Of a DNA stretch of 30,186 bases, positions 1-10,009 are shown in pieces (within the stretch, counting starts at the first letter, position 1; each line of letters opens with the position of its first letter). Source of the stretch: Nannochloropsis salina CCMP1776 (lineage: Eukaryota > Sar > Eustigmatophyceae > Eustigmatales > Monodopsidaceae); contig SDOX01000142.1 in the NCBI GenBank assembly GCA_004565275.1, forward strand, positions 10,692-40,877, written 5' to 3'. A program made the translations under genes and the position numbers. Under the pieces are notes generated by a model. It did no database searches and had not been told where the DNA came from. It was given only the letters and a program-made list of their open reading frames with translations.

Positions 1-6
1 TTATTC

Positions 7-34
7 TCCCTCCCTCCCTCCCTCCCTCCCTCCT
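7..34 (+). repeat. CCCT tetranucleotide tract in an intron
   Basis: Uninterrupted run of CCCT units at the window edge. On the minus strand, the sense strand of the calnexin-like gene, it reads as GGGA immediately downstream of the donor of the 38-89 exon (donor at 37-36). It is an example of the donor-side G-rich tracts seen in several introns here. Confidence 0.9.
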
Positions 35-37
35 CAC

Positions 38-573
38 CGGGGAACCCGGCACCCTACTGCTGGAAACCTCTATGGGCTGCTCCGCATACCTGATTGTCGA
101 GCAGGATCGCAAGGGCGGGGGTAAACGTGACGGGGGGGGAGAATAAGATCGGAAAGTGGGGAGGTAAGTGGGGGAATGCGTCGATCGCTGCACCTCATTC
201 AGGTTTGAGCGTCTACATTCTGCATGACACCGCTTCCGTTGAGACCTCAGCCCCCGTGTTATTTCCCCTCACACCGATCGTGGCACGTACTTCTCTTTCT
301 TGGAAAGGTGCCATTGAGACAGGGGGTTGTCTGTCCCTTGGAACTCTTCTAGGAACAGGGCCTTCCCGAGAGTGCTCACAGGCGTGAAGGCGGCGAGGAC
401 CACTAGTAGGAAGGAGGACGCTGTGGATGGAAAAGGAAGGGAGGGAAATCGATGTTTGTGGAGGAAGAGTGGGCCGGGGGGCTGGGATGAGGCGAGAACC
501 GGCAAAAGCAGGCGGGGAGTGCTGTGATGAGAGGTGACGTACGGACGCAATCAAAGCACTTACCAAGACGCAT
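38..573 (-). CDS. Probable calnexin/calreticulin-family ER chaperone, N-terminal exons only
   Basis: Lectin-type chaperone of the ER lumen or membrane, if the family call is right. Three minus-strand exons join in phase: 573-564 (ATG plus 7 nt, donor GTAAGTGC), 420-291 (acceptor CACAG, donor GTACGT) and 89-38 (acceptor ATCAG, donor GTGAGG). The product starts with a clear signal peptide (MRLASSFLLVVLAAFTPVS, then TLGKA). After it come FLEEFQG, SQWHLSKKEKY and AEQPIEV, which fit the start of the calnexin/calreticulin globular domain (Phe-Glu-x-Phe, Trp-x-x-Ser, Lys-Tyr). The very short first exon falls inside the signal peptide; the rest of the gene lies beyond the window start. The family rests on about 40 residues, so another secreted protein is possible. 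The signal peptide and splicing are more certain than the name. Confidence 0.5.
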
Positions 574-1673
574 GATGCCACGATGCAGAAGGAGTCGATC
601 AACCTAGGAAGCGGAAATGACAGTCCGCAAACGGCGCCTGTGGTGTGCCGAGGGGCAAATGACTTCATTGACTGGCGTATTAACTGCCTTCCTGGCCTTC
701 CAGAACGAAAAAAGCAGGTCTCGAGACGAACACGCGACTCAGCACAAAAAGCGCCACACTCCTTCCAACAAACACCGACGGAAACACACAGTAAGGCTTT
801 TCATGAGTTCAAGGGGAGACTGGGCAGCAGGCACCATTCGTTGTCATGGTTTCGTTCGTGTTCTTCAGGTGATATTGGCCTGAAGAATAACAGGACTTGG
901 CGAAAGGGAAGGCGCAGCGAATGCGACGGCGAGGCTAGATTCAAGGAAGGAAAAACAAAATAATTCCGACAAACAGCACGCAGGAAGGACGCTGTTTGCA
1001 TTTCTGGTAGGGTTTGGCTTGTCGTAATTCTTGTCATGGACCCTTTGACTTACGTCAAATAATTTCATGAGAAAAAATGCGTCAAAAAATATGGCATGTA
1101 TTATGCCAGGGGGGGCAGGGGATGAGGGTGTACCACCCACGTACACTCCTGACCAAGATTAACACATCGAAAAAGGATCGATGGGGGCAAGGGGGTGTCA
1201 CAGGTCGACATGGTTTTTCCACAAAATAAGGGTGTAACATGGTCTTCCACGATATGAAAGGTTTTGGCCCCGTATCTCGAACGACCCGGATGACTTGCTC
1301 GTGTGGAACAAATGGGCCCACCAGAAATGTGCGTCGAGTATTGCGGAGGAAAATGCGATTTTCTTGTCCGTAAAACACATGCTTTACTACTACGCGTGGA
1401 AGTAAAACTGCTGCAGAGGGGTCAAAAGTAGCGGACTTGATGGCGTGATAGCCGCTGCCGGAAGGGAAGGACACCGGGGATAAGGGTGAGAAGGCGGGAG
1501 GATGAAGGAAACGAGGACGCCATCAAAGAAATGGGGACGATCAAGAATGTGAAAATATGAAAAAGCCGCGTCTATCACTCGATTGCTGTGTTCTTTTTTC
1601 CGAACGAGGCATTTACAATGAGCATTCTCACTTCCTCAATCTCCTGGTCCCTGGCTGCCACCCCCTCCCATTT
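574..1673. other. Intergenic, no gene recognised
   Basis: Between the start of the calnexin-like gene and the 3' end of LSM7, both on the minus strand, so it holds the promoter of the first and the trailer of the second. A 130-codon minus-strand reading frame (1474-1082) has no motif I recognise. A small inverted repeat TGGCAT-5 nt-ATGCCA lies near 1091-1107, and a TGACGTAA element in reverse near 1050. Confidence 0.6.
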
Positions 1674-2362
1674 TCATGCCTCGTCTTCCGCTTGGATGAA
1701 AGGGTTTGCTATCTCTTCAGTCCCTTCCACAGGACTGATCAAGGATACCTGCGTGCCGCGACAGATGACCAATCCGAGCTCCCTGGTCTCGTCTGTGAGA
1801 CGGTACGGATCCAGGGGGTCTAAAGGGGCGATTGAGGGAGGAAAGGCGGAGGAGGGGACGAGGAAAACAGGGAGTAAAGGGGGAAGGGTGGGGTCGATGA
1901 CGCGCGCATGGGGAGGGGATGCGGGGAGGGATGGGAGAGGAGAAAGGAAGGAGGGAAGACACAGGGGCGACGGACGAGACGTAGATGCGACAGAATAGAA
2001 AGAAGGAGTAAGGAATCCACAGGAAGAAAGGGAAGTGAAGAGGTCATGTGCCAGCCACCGGGGGAACGCACCTCGGAGGGTCTCCTTGCTCTCGTCCAGT
2101 ACCAGATTGATGAGCTGATCGAACCCCCTCAGAATCCCCGTCACTAGGGAGGAGGACGTGGAAAATCGTGAGTCAATGGGCGCATATCCAAGACCTCCTA
2201 CTATGCACGTCTCTCTTGCCTTCTCAGCACGGAGCGCTCCCATCCCTCTGCCAGACCTCCCTCGGCAAACCCTCACGTACCTTCCCGCCCGCCCTGGAAC
2301 CGCACACAAACAGCTTTGTCCAAATATTTGTTCAGATCAAGGACCGTGTCTTTTTTTGTTGC
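1674..2362 (-). CDS. LSM7: LSM7, U6 snRNA-associated Sm-like protein
   Basis: Subunit of the Lsm1-7 ring (cytoplasmic mRNA decapping and decay) and the Lsm2-8 ring (nuclear, binds the U6 snRNA 3' end). Three exons on the minus strand: 2362-2281, 2143-2072 and 1819-1674, stop TGA at 1676-1674. They join in phase to 99 residues plus an initiator; human LSM7 has 103. Sm1 motif: DLNKYLDKAVCVRFQGGRE, VTGILRGFDQLINLVLD. Sm2 motif: ELGLVICRGTQVSLISP, then the family tail ending NPFIQAEDEA. The exon starting at 2362 follows CCCGTTGTGCAG, so the initiator ATG lies in a still shorter upstream exon. I could not place it; a bare ATG followed by GT near 2573 is one candidate. Divergent with the CRT-like gene. 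Confidence 0.93.
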
Positions 2363-3491
2363 CTGCACAACGGGAAACATAAACGTGGGAGGGTGGGAGA
2401 GAAGAGAGAGGGGAAAGGGAGGGAGGGAGGGAGGGAAGGAGGGAGGGGTGGGAAAAGAGAGGGTTCCGTGAAATGGAGGGTAGGCCTCAAAATCCTAAAA
2501 AAGATGCCAGATGTTATGAAACATGAGAGGAGTTTCACGCGCGATTTGCGATATCCTGGTGTCAAAACCATTCAAGCGTGAGGCTCCCCCGTAGTCGTCT
2601 ATTATCTGTGGAAGCAACCCCCTTCCAATTTTTCCAGGCAAACGCCCGACCACGCCGCAACAAGTACAAACAATGACAAATACAGCTTTTTTAAATATTA
2701 TGAGTGGCTAAAGCGGCACTGAAACCCAAAATTGTGGGTGGAACCGCCTCGCACGCTCCCTCCGCATATCTTCAAGGCACCCCAGCCGACTCACCATGCT
2801 AACCTCGAGCCCTCTGCCCTTTTGGGAAACCTCAAGCCGTCAACACTCTGCAGCTACCTAAAATTCTGTGCTCACAAGGTGGAAACCATAGAAACAGTTT
2901 TTGAATGCATTAGAAGCGCGAGAAGTGGAAGGGTGGTCCGAGCAGGCTCTCATCAGGTTCTACCATGCCGGGAGCTTCTCTCTAAATTTCTTTTCCAACG
3001 ACTTAAACATTACGCTTTGGTAGATTCCGGCACCGAAATCACGTTCTCCTCTTTTTTTATATGCTTTCCAAGGCATTTAGATACAAGGCACGGGGTAATT
3101 GATTGGTTTCGCCCAGTTTCCCACCCATCGGCCATAGTCAAGGTACCTCCCCCCCTCGGACAGCACCGCTCGCGCCAGGCGAGTGCTGAGTTAGGCGTTG
3201 GAAAGCCGCAGCGACAGTTCAGGGGCAAGGCAGGGCTGAGAGGGCAGCAAAGTGGCGAAAGGCAGTGCGCGAACGGCAGCAGTAGGCTCGGGTATGTGGA
3301 AATCAGGGGTCATAGGGCGTGGCGGCATGTATGTGAGCGTTCTGGGAGGGCACCTGAGGCCTGAGGCGAAAAGAACTAAACCTTGAGAGTCCAAAGTGTG
3401 ACAAGGAGTGTGATGGGAGTCAGCAAGCTTCAAAATGGAGTAGTGGGGCGGATCTCGACGAAAAGCCCTTCTGACGTAAAATTTATTTCGG
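2363..3491. other. Divergent intergenic region between LSM7 and the CRT-like gene
   Basis: Contains the unresolved first exon and promoter of LSM7 and the promoter of the CRT-like gene. A GGGA tract occupies about 2411-2449 (CCCT on the LSM7 sense strand, upstream of the 2362 acceptor, so probably intronic). A 210-codon plus-strand frame (2732-3364) shows no recognisable domain. Confidence 0.6.
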
Positions 3492-3499
3492 TATAAAAG
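3492..3499 (+). promoter_or_regulatory. TATA box of the CRT-like gene
   Basis: TATAAAAG lies 83 nt upstream of the proposed ATG at 3582, which would put transcription start near 3520-3530 with a 5' leader of roughly 55 nt. A TGACGT element (bZIP-type) sits at 3472-3477, 15 nt upstream of the TATA box. Called from sequence and spacing only. Confidence 0.5.
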
Positions 3500-3581
3500 G
3501 GGAGGGCACGTGGCCTGGGGGGAAAGCAAAAGCAAATTCGGTAGCACGCATCGGTCACGCGAATTCTAAAACACTGGAAGG

Positions 3582-5803
3582 ATGAGGGAATCCAGGGCGC
3601 TAGCGGGATCAAGCAGCCGACGGAGCGAGTACGGAGCCCTCTCGTTAGGGTGAGAAGTGAGGGAAGGAGGGAGGGAGGGAGGAAAGGGGGGAAAGAGGGA
3701 GGGAGGGAAGGAGGGAAGATAGGAGGGAGGGAGGGAGGGAGGGAGGGAGGAAGAGAGGGAGTCCCATGGGATGTGGAAAGGGAAGAAGCCTGGTTCTAGG
3801 CAGTCCGGTCACCTTGCATCCCCTCTCTCCTCCCCACCTCCTCCCCAGGACCCCGCCGTCCCCCCCCTCCGTCGTCATCAACGAGGTGGAGCGCGCCCGT
3901 AGGTCTCGGCGGAAGGTACGGGGGAGGATCGGGTGGGATTGAAGTCTCCTTAAATTGGGACGAGTCCTGGCACGGCGGGATCTCGCTGAAGAGGGAGGGT
4001 GCGTGGGACGGGCGCGAGGGCGTACCTCGGCGTTCCGAAGGGGGTGTCCGGAGTTTCCTTCCAGAAGCTTCCAGAAGCTTCCACAGGCCCTCGGAAACCT
4101 TCATTCACCCCTTCGCTATCCTTCCTGCCAGGGCTGTCCCTGCTGGCGCCCGCCCTCCCCCTGGACTTTGTACGGCTTCGTCCTCCTGGTGGGGCTGGCG
4201 GCGGCGGGGGAGCGGGTCGCCTTCAAGCTCGCCATCGACCAGATGGAGCCCTTTCGGGTCTTTCTCGCCCTCGTCGTCAACCTTGGCCTCGTCCTCGTCT
4301 CGGGAAGCATCGTGCTCTACAAGAAGGCCCGGCGTCCCTCCGGTGCGTTCCCCCCTCCCTCCCGCCCTCCCTCCCTCCCTCCCGCCCTCATCCTCACCCT
4401 CCCTCCCTCCCGCCCTCCCGCTCCCCCTCCCCAGAGATCACTCCCGCCATGCACCGCTTCCCCCGCCGCTCCATCCTCCTGATCGCCCTTCTCGACACGC
4501 TCTCCCTGGTCGTGATGGTGGTGGCGGGCGCCTCCACCCCCCCCGTCCTCACTGTCCTCTTCATGCAGGCCACCCTCCCTTTCCTCCTCCTCCTCTCCTC
4601 CTGCCCGCCTTCCTTCCCTACCTGCTTTGCCACTGCCAAGCGCCGGGAACGGAAGCGCTTTCACCGCGCGCACTGGCAGGGGGGGGGGTTGATCCTCCTA
4701 GGCATTGGTGTCGCGATGGCCCCCACCGTGCACGTTGCCTTTTGGCACCGACAGACTGACATTGGTGGGGAGGGAGGGCGGGAGGAGGGAGGAAGGGAGG
4801 GTCTGGTCTTGTGCAAGTCCATCGTCCGATAGGCGGCAGACAGACACACAGACATGGACACAACATATATGTATAGATGTATATGTATCTGTTTAGCAAT
4901 TTATGATTTTCCCCACACATACACACACACATCCAGGCATCAACACTCTCGCCTACGTGCTCTGCTGCCTGCCCGCCGCTGTCTCCCAACTGGCGAAGGA
5001 ACAAGCCATCATCGAGTTCGCGCAACCTATGAATTTTTACTACTTGAATCTCCTCCTGGGAATATACCAGTTCGTCCTCCTGCTGGTGCTGTCCCCCCTG
5101 ACGTACCGGCTCCAGGTGGGGAGGGAGGGAGGGAGGGAGGGAGGGAGAGGGGACGAAACCAGTCAGGAAATCTCGTTGGGTCTTGCCTCGTCACGTCGGT
5201 GCGGACCTAGAGCCTGAGGCCTTTTCCATCCTATTTCCAAACCCCTCCCACTGTCTGGAAACTGGGAGGCTGAGGCCTTTTCCCTCATGCTTCCCATTGT
5301 CTCCCACTCTTTGTGGACCGGGAGGCAGCCTCTGATTCCCCTGTGTCTCCCCCCCACTCCAGGGGCTGGGAATGGGCTGGGACCCGTACGGGGCCACCGA
5401 TCTGGGCACGGCGGTCTCGGACCTGTGTTTGTGCCTCTTCACCGCCCGCAGCATTCCTCCAGGGCGCTATCCGATCGAGCCACAGTGTCGGTACGCCTCT
5501 TTAGCCACGTTTTTGTACATACTCTGCACCCTGCTGGTCACCTTTGCGGTCAACGGCGTGCTTGCCTCGGGCACCCCTCAAATGCTCTATCGGACCATCA
5601 ATGGGTCGGTTGCACTGGCTTTTCTGGCCCTGGCCGTGTATTCCGTGAATAAGTGGGCCTGGGTTTCCTCCTATGCTCTCAATGTCTTCGATTTCATCGG
5701 CCTCTTTTTGGTCCTGGCAGGCATGGAGTGGTACCACAGTCAGCCCGAGCCCGACACGGAGATGCTCACGCATTTTTCGCTGGAGGACGGGGAATTCTTC
5801 TAG
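3582..5803 (+). CDS. CRT-like (chloroquine-resistance-transporter family) membrane transporter
   Basis: Member of the drug/metabolite transporter superfamily; relatives include the Plasmodium digestive-vacuole transporter PfCRT and plant plastid CLT thiol transporters. Substrate and compartment cannot be read here. Six exons: 3582-3649, 3849-3915, 4132-4342, 4435-4764, 4937-5115 and 5363-5803. All junctions are GT-AG and in phase, giving 431 aa (PfCRT is 424). A short basic N-terminus (about 45 aa, ERARRSRRK) precedes TM1 (LYGFVLLVGLAAAGERVAFK). About ten hydrophobic segments follow, including SILLIALLDTLSLVVMVVAG, a helix before KEQAIIEF and a long C-terminal hydrophobic block ending in an acidic tail (LEDGEFF). 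Introns after 3649, 4764 and 5115 begin with GGGA tracts, and intron 4343-4434 ends in CCCT. No plastid presequence is evident, so a vacuolar or endomembrane location is as likely as plastid. Confidence 0.83.
3659..3760 (+). repeat. GGGA-rich tract in the first intron of the CRT-like gene
   Basis: About 100 nt of GGGA/GGAA units starting within 15 nt of the 5' splice site at 3650. The purine strand is the sense strand and contains many GGGAGGGAGGGAGGG segments, which are textbook G-quadruplex motifs with single-nucleotide loops. The same intron ends in a pyrimidine stretch before CCCCAG. Confidence 0.85.
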
Positions 5804-5865
5804 AAAGTCGAGAAGACCTTCGAGGACGCCGCTCCTCCGGCTATGCGCGGATAATACATACAAAG

Positions 5866-5871
5866 AATAAA
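5866..5871 (+). terminator. Poly(A) signal of the CRT-like gene
   Basis: AATAAA 62 nt after the stop codon at 5801-5803, followed by a T/G-containing stretch. Confidence 0.6.
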
Positions 5872-6504
5872 GTTTGTGGACTGGAAAAAGGCGGATGCAC
5901 AGGGCTCTGAAGGAGCCTCCCATTTTTTCTTCGCTTACACCCCCGTCACGTTATGTTTTGAAATCTCCTTTGTAAAATCAAACTTTAAGCGTTATTAATT
6001 TTTCCGCCGTAGACGTACCTCAATGTGTCCATCGCGGTCAGCGTGTGGAGGGCAAACATATAGCATTCAATGACACTCCTTTTTTCATTCCAAAATTTAA
6101 AGAAAACCTGTATCTTTTGGTTTGTTCGCATTTTAAAATACGAGAGAGACACATCCACGATCGTCAAGGCAATCGAAGTCACACGGAAAGTGATTTGTTT
6201 GCCTCCTCAGGCCCTTTCCTCTTTCACGGCGATGCCAGATCCTCATACCCGGATTTAACGGCAGTTCAGGAACGGCTGAGCAGCGCCTTTTGTAGATAAT
6301 TTTGTTGATATGCATGCATAATTTGGGGAAAATTATGGGTGCTTCAGAGGCAGCAGGCAATAAAATCTCTCAACCAAACGTAAACACACTGGACCCTTGC
6401 AAGACTTTTGCGGATGTCGGTTCCGCCGTTTTTACGCGATAAGACCCACCCGATTCATGTGCTTCGCGTTGCTCCCCTTTTCATTTCCATGTCCGGGCAG
6501 GAAA
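5872..6504. other. Intergenic: CRT-like 3' flank and PheRS alpha upstream region
   Basis: More AT-rich than its surroundings, with no tetranucleotide tracts and no recognisable gene. The PheRS frame is open back to an ATG at 6397, but a CAG directly before GAAAATG at 6501 could be the acceptor of a 5' leader intron. A second AATAAA at 6359-6364 may be chance. Confidence 0.5.
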
Positions 6505-9342
6505 ATGGTGACCGTCATGGACGAAAGCACTTTTCTGCAGCTCTTCCAGCAGGAAGGAGGTGAGGATGGCATACCCGACTCTTTCCTGTTTGCAGCTGCG
6601 CATGCGGCCGATCATCAAGCTCTGATAGGTCTCCTCAACTCACTTGCTGCCGATGGCCTGTTGGAACTCACCTCCCGGGCCAGCACGTTCCTCGAACTCA
6701 CTGAGGAAGGGAAGAAAGTGCTTGCCGACGGTTCCCCCGAAGCCAAGGTGTTCGCTGCCATCAGTCCTACAGGGGAGGGCACTACTCAGGAGGCACTCTT
6801 GAAGGCCTTGGGAAAGGACTGTGTCAAGATCGGCATGGGGCCTTTGATGAAAGCCAAAGCGGTCCGAAAGGAAGGCGATAAACTCGTGCGGGCCATGCCT
6901 GAATTCCAGGACGGGACTCAAGCCGTGTTGCGGCAAGTGACGGGCCAGGAAGGGAAGGAAGGACAGGCTGAAGGCCTGTCGGAGGAGGTGGTCAAGACGC
7001 TGCGGAAGCGGCAGCTCGTCACGCAGGTGAAGGCGTCGATGGGCGCGATATAGGGAGGCTGAGAGGTGGGAGGGACTGTGGAAGGCCCTGGATTCCCGGG
7101 TAGCCTTTGTTCACCTCCTCACTCTCCCTCCCTTTCCCCTTATGCCTCGGGAGACAGGTCACTCGAAAATCGTTTTCCGTCCGTCGCGGGCCGCATTTCG
7201 CCCTCCAACGGACCAGAAAAGCGGCCGAGCTGACCAAGGAGATGCTGGACTCCGGGGAGTGGCGCACCACGGCCTTCAAAAGCTACAATTTCCAGACCCT
7301 TGGCGCCCCCGTCCAGGGCGGTTATTTCCATCCCTTGTTGAAAGTGCGTGCCCGCGGACCGCCCCTCTCTTTCTCCCTCCCTCTCGCCCTCCCTCCCGCC
7401 CTCCCTCCCTTCCTCGTCCCCACAGCCATGTTTCCTCCCGACCTGACATCCTTGATCATGGTCCCGTTCCCATGGTGCTCCCCTGGAGGCCGTCCTCCCT
7501 CCCTGCCTCCCTCTCGCCCTCCCTCTCTTCCTCCCCCTTATCGCCCCCCCGACACTCATCCACACGCTTCCCTGCCTTTTTTTCCTTCCCTCTCGCACCG
7601 GTTGTGCCTCCTTCCCCTCCCTCGGACAGGTCCGTGCTCAGTTCCGCCAGATCCTGCTGGCCATGGGCTTCACGGAGATGCCGACGAACAAGTGGGTCGA
7701 GTCTTCCTTCTGGAACTTCGACGCCCTCTTCCAGCCCCAGTCCCACCCGGCGCGGGACGCTCATGACACCTTTTTTGTGCAAGAACCCCGAGAGTGTCTG
7801 TCGGTGCGTCGGTGGGCTCCTGCTTCGTTCCTGGGCGGGGGGGCGGACCGCGGTCCTCATGTCTTCCCCTCCCTCCCTCCCTCCCTCCCTCCTTTCCTCC
7901 CTCCCTCCCTCCCTCCAGGTCCCTCCGGATTACTACGAGCGCGTGAAGCGCACGCACCAAGAGGGAGGCTACGGCTCCATCGGCTACGGGTGCGCCTTTC
8001 AACGGGAGGAGGCGTTCAAGAACCTCCTGAGGACCCATACTACCGCGGTCTCCGCCCGCATGCTCTACCAGTACGGTTTTCGCGCCAATTTTCCCCTTCC
8101 CGTCCTTCCCTCCCTCCCCTCGGTCACCTCAGTCGCTGCTCACCCCTGCCTCCGCCCCTCCCTCCTAGGCTCGCGACTCAACCGGGCGGCTTCAGTCCTC
8201 GGAAGTACTTCAGCATCGACCGAGTCTTTCGAAACGAGAGCATGGATGCCACCCACCTCTGCGAGTTTCATCAGGTCGCCTTCCTTCCCAGGCTCCCCTT
8301 GACTCCTCCCTTGGCTTGTCCCCCCTCCCTCCCTTCCTCCCCTGCCTGTTCTCACCCTCCTCCCTCCCTCCCTCCCTCCCTCCCTCCCGCCCTCCCCCCC
8401 TCCCCAACAATGCTCCTACACAGGTGGAAGGCCTGGTCGCGGACAGGAATTTGACCTTGGGGGACTTGATTGGCACCATTAAAACTTTCTTTGAACGCAT
8501 CGGTAGGGCGGGCGGGGGGGGCATGGGAGGGCGTTGTGGACTCCGGCGTGAGCCCCAACGCCTTGGGAGCTGGCCTTTGGGACGAACAGGCGTCCATTTG
8601 GGCGAGAGACGTTCGGATGATAGAGGCTCTCGGAGGGAAGCTTTCGACGACGAGATCGTCTGACACAGTCCGCCCCAAAATTCTCCTCCCCCGGCCCTTC
8701 CCCGCAGGGATCACGGACCTCAAGTTCAAGCCCGCCTACAACCCTTACACGGAGCCTTCGATGGAGATCTTCGGCTACCACCCCGACCTGAAAAAGTGCG
8801 TCGGTCGCCGTCTCCTTCCCGCCACTGTCTTTCCTTTCCCCTTTCCCGGGGACCGAGGGGGGATGCCCGCCGTACCAATGTCGAGCTTCCTCCGCCTACC
8901 TCACACCGTCTTTGTCCCTTTCCTCCCCCCTCCCCCGTGCAGATGGACGGAGATTGGGAACAGCGGCATGTTCCGACCGGAAATGCTCCGGCCCATGGGG
9001 TTGCCGGAGGACGTGCGGGTCATCGCCTGGGGGCTCTCCCTGGAGCGACCTACCATGATCAAATACAGGTACGCCTTGTTTTTCTCAGAGAGAGGCCGTC
9101 CACCCCAACCCTGAAACGGCAAGGGTGGAGTATCGTTCTTATTTTCTGTGGTGACGCGCTGGTTGTGGGGGAAGGCGGTTCGATTCCCAGTCAACGGCTT
9201 GTCTCCTCGGGCCCCTCTCATGAAAAGTTTTCTTTTTTCCTCTTTGTGTGATAACTTTCTCAGAATCTCGAACATTCGGGAGCTTTTCGGACACAAGGCG
9301 GCCTTGGACCGGACACGCGCGGCGCCGATATGTCAATTCTAA
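6505..9342 (+). CDS. FARSA: Phenylalanyl-tRNA synthetase alpha subunit, cytosolic type
   Basis: Catalytic subunit of the (alpha-beta)2 enzyme charging tRNA-Phe in the cytosol. Nine exons: 6505-7026, 7158-7343, 7630-7803, 7919-8070, 8169-8274, 8424-8502, 8708-8795, 8943-9068 and 9264-9342 (stop TAA). All introns are GT-AG and phases close to 503 aa (human FARSA 508). Residues 1 to about 170 form the N-terminal winged-helix tRNA-binding region. The class II core follows: motif 1 around [19 protein letters not shown] (from 232), motif 2 [17 protein letters not shown] with the Arg-Asn-Glu at 366-368, then [16 protein letters not shown] and motif 3 [13 protein letters not shown] (465-477, key Arg 471). 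The C-terminus (FGHKAALD...CQF) is the family's usual end. The start at 6505 gives MVTVMDEST, matching the length of relatives; an in-frame ATG at 6397 would add 36 residues. Convergent with the EF-G gene. Confidence 0.97.
7868..7917 (+). repeat. CCCT tract forming the polypyrimidine tract of PheRS intron 3
   Basis: The intron between 7803 and 7919 ends in about 50 nt of CCCT units running straight into the CAG acceptor at 7916-7918. Similar acceptor-side tracts precede the exons at 4435 and 8424. Confidence 0.9.
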
Positions 9343-10009
9343 GGCAGCCAAAAACGACCAGTAGAGGGGTTCAAAAGCAATGTATGACGTTGAATTGACG
9401 CCGGTCAGGCCGACACAGCAGGGCCGATGCGATGTGCATCCTCTGAACGTTCATTTGCTTGCCTTTGAGAGCCTAGCCACGACCATTTCCTCTCCCCGAA
9501 CTTTTTTTCCTTTCTTCCCGAGGGCACAACGGCAGCCGAATGCAGCCAGCAGATGACGGCCCCGCCAGGTGACACATTTGTCCCGGGGCTTTCCTCGCTC
9601 CTGCTGCCCACCAAGGCCCTAGACTGCTCCCAAACTCGCCTCCCACGGGCGTCCCTAGAGACCGGGAGCCATTCGATTTCCAGACATTCTGGAACTTTCT
9701 CCTTCTCGCCCGTGGCACTCCGGCCTACGCATGGCCAGCACACATGCCCGACAGACGTCCCCCCCGTGCCCACAGCGTCCTCCACCCTCCCCAGCCGGGG
9801 CGCAATCGAAAGAGAAGGAAAGCTTCGATGGCCGCCGTCCTAGGACACAGACAGGCTCAGATTCTCTATACCCTTTTCGCCCCCTCCCCCCCTCCCTGGG
9901 CCCGTCTTCGTGCTTCGCCCCCAGACCCCTCCACCCCGCCACCTGCCTTCCCATCCTTGATCCCACATCCCATGGCCCCCGCCGCTCCCACCCATACAAA
10001 ATTGCCGAG
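9343..10009. other. Convergent intergenic region, PheRS alpha and EF-G trailers
   Basis: Both flanking genes end here. No AATAAA is visible just after either stop. Several open frames are C-rich by-products with no motif. The EF-G gene could have one more small 3' exon here, because its last exon contains a possible donor (GTAAGG) shortly before the stop. Confidence 0.5.

Noticed and set aside
1082-1474. 130-codon minus-strand open frame between the calnexin-like gene and LSM7
   Set aside because: No family resemblance, overlapping alternative frames of similar length, no clear splice or poly(A) context.
2732-3364. 210-codon plus-strand open frame upstream of the CRT-like gene
   Set aside because: No recognisable motif or compositional support, it ends just before a promoter, and it could be chance in a stop-poor stretch.
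9148-9200. tRNA T-arm-like GTTCGATTC in PheRS intron 8
   Set aside because: Only two of five T-stem pairs form and there is no matching acceptor, D or anticodon arm.
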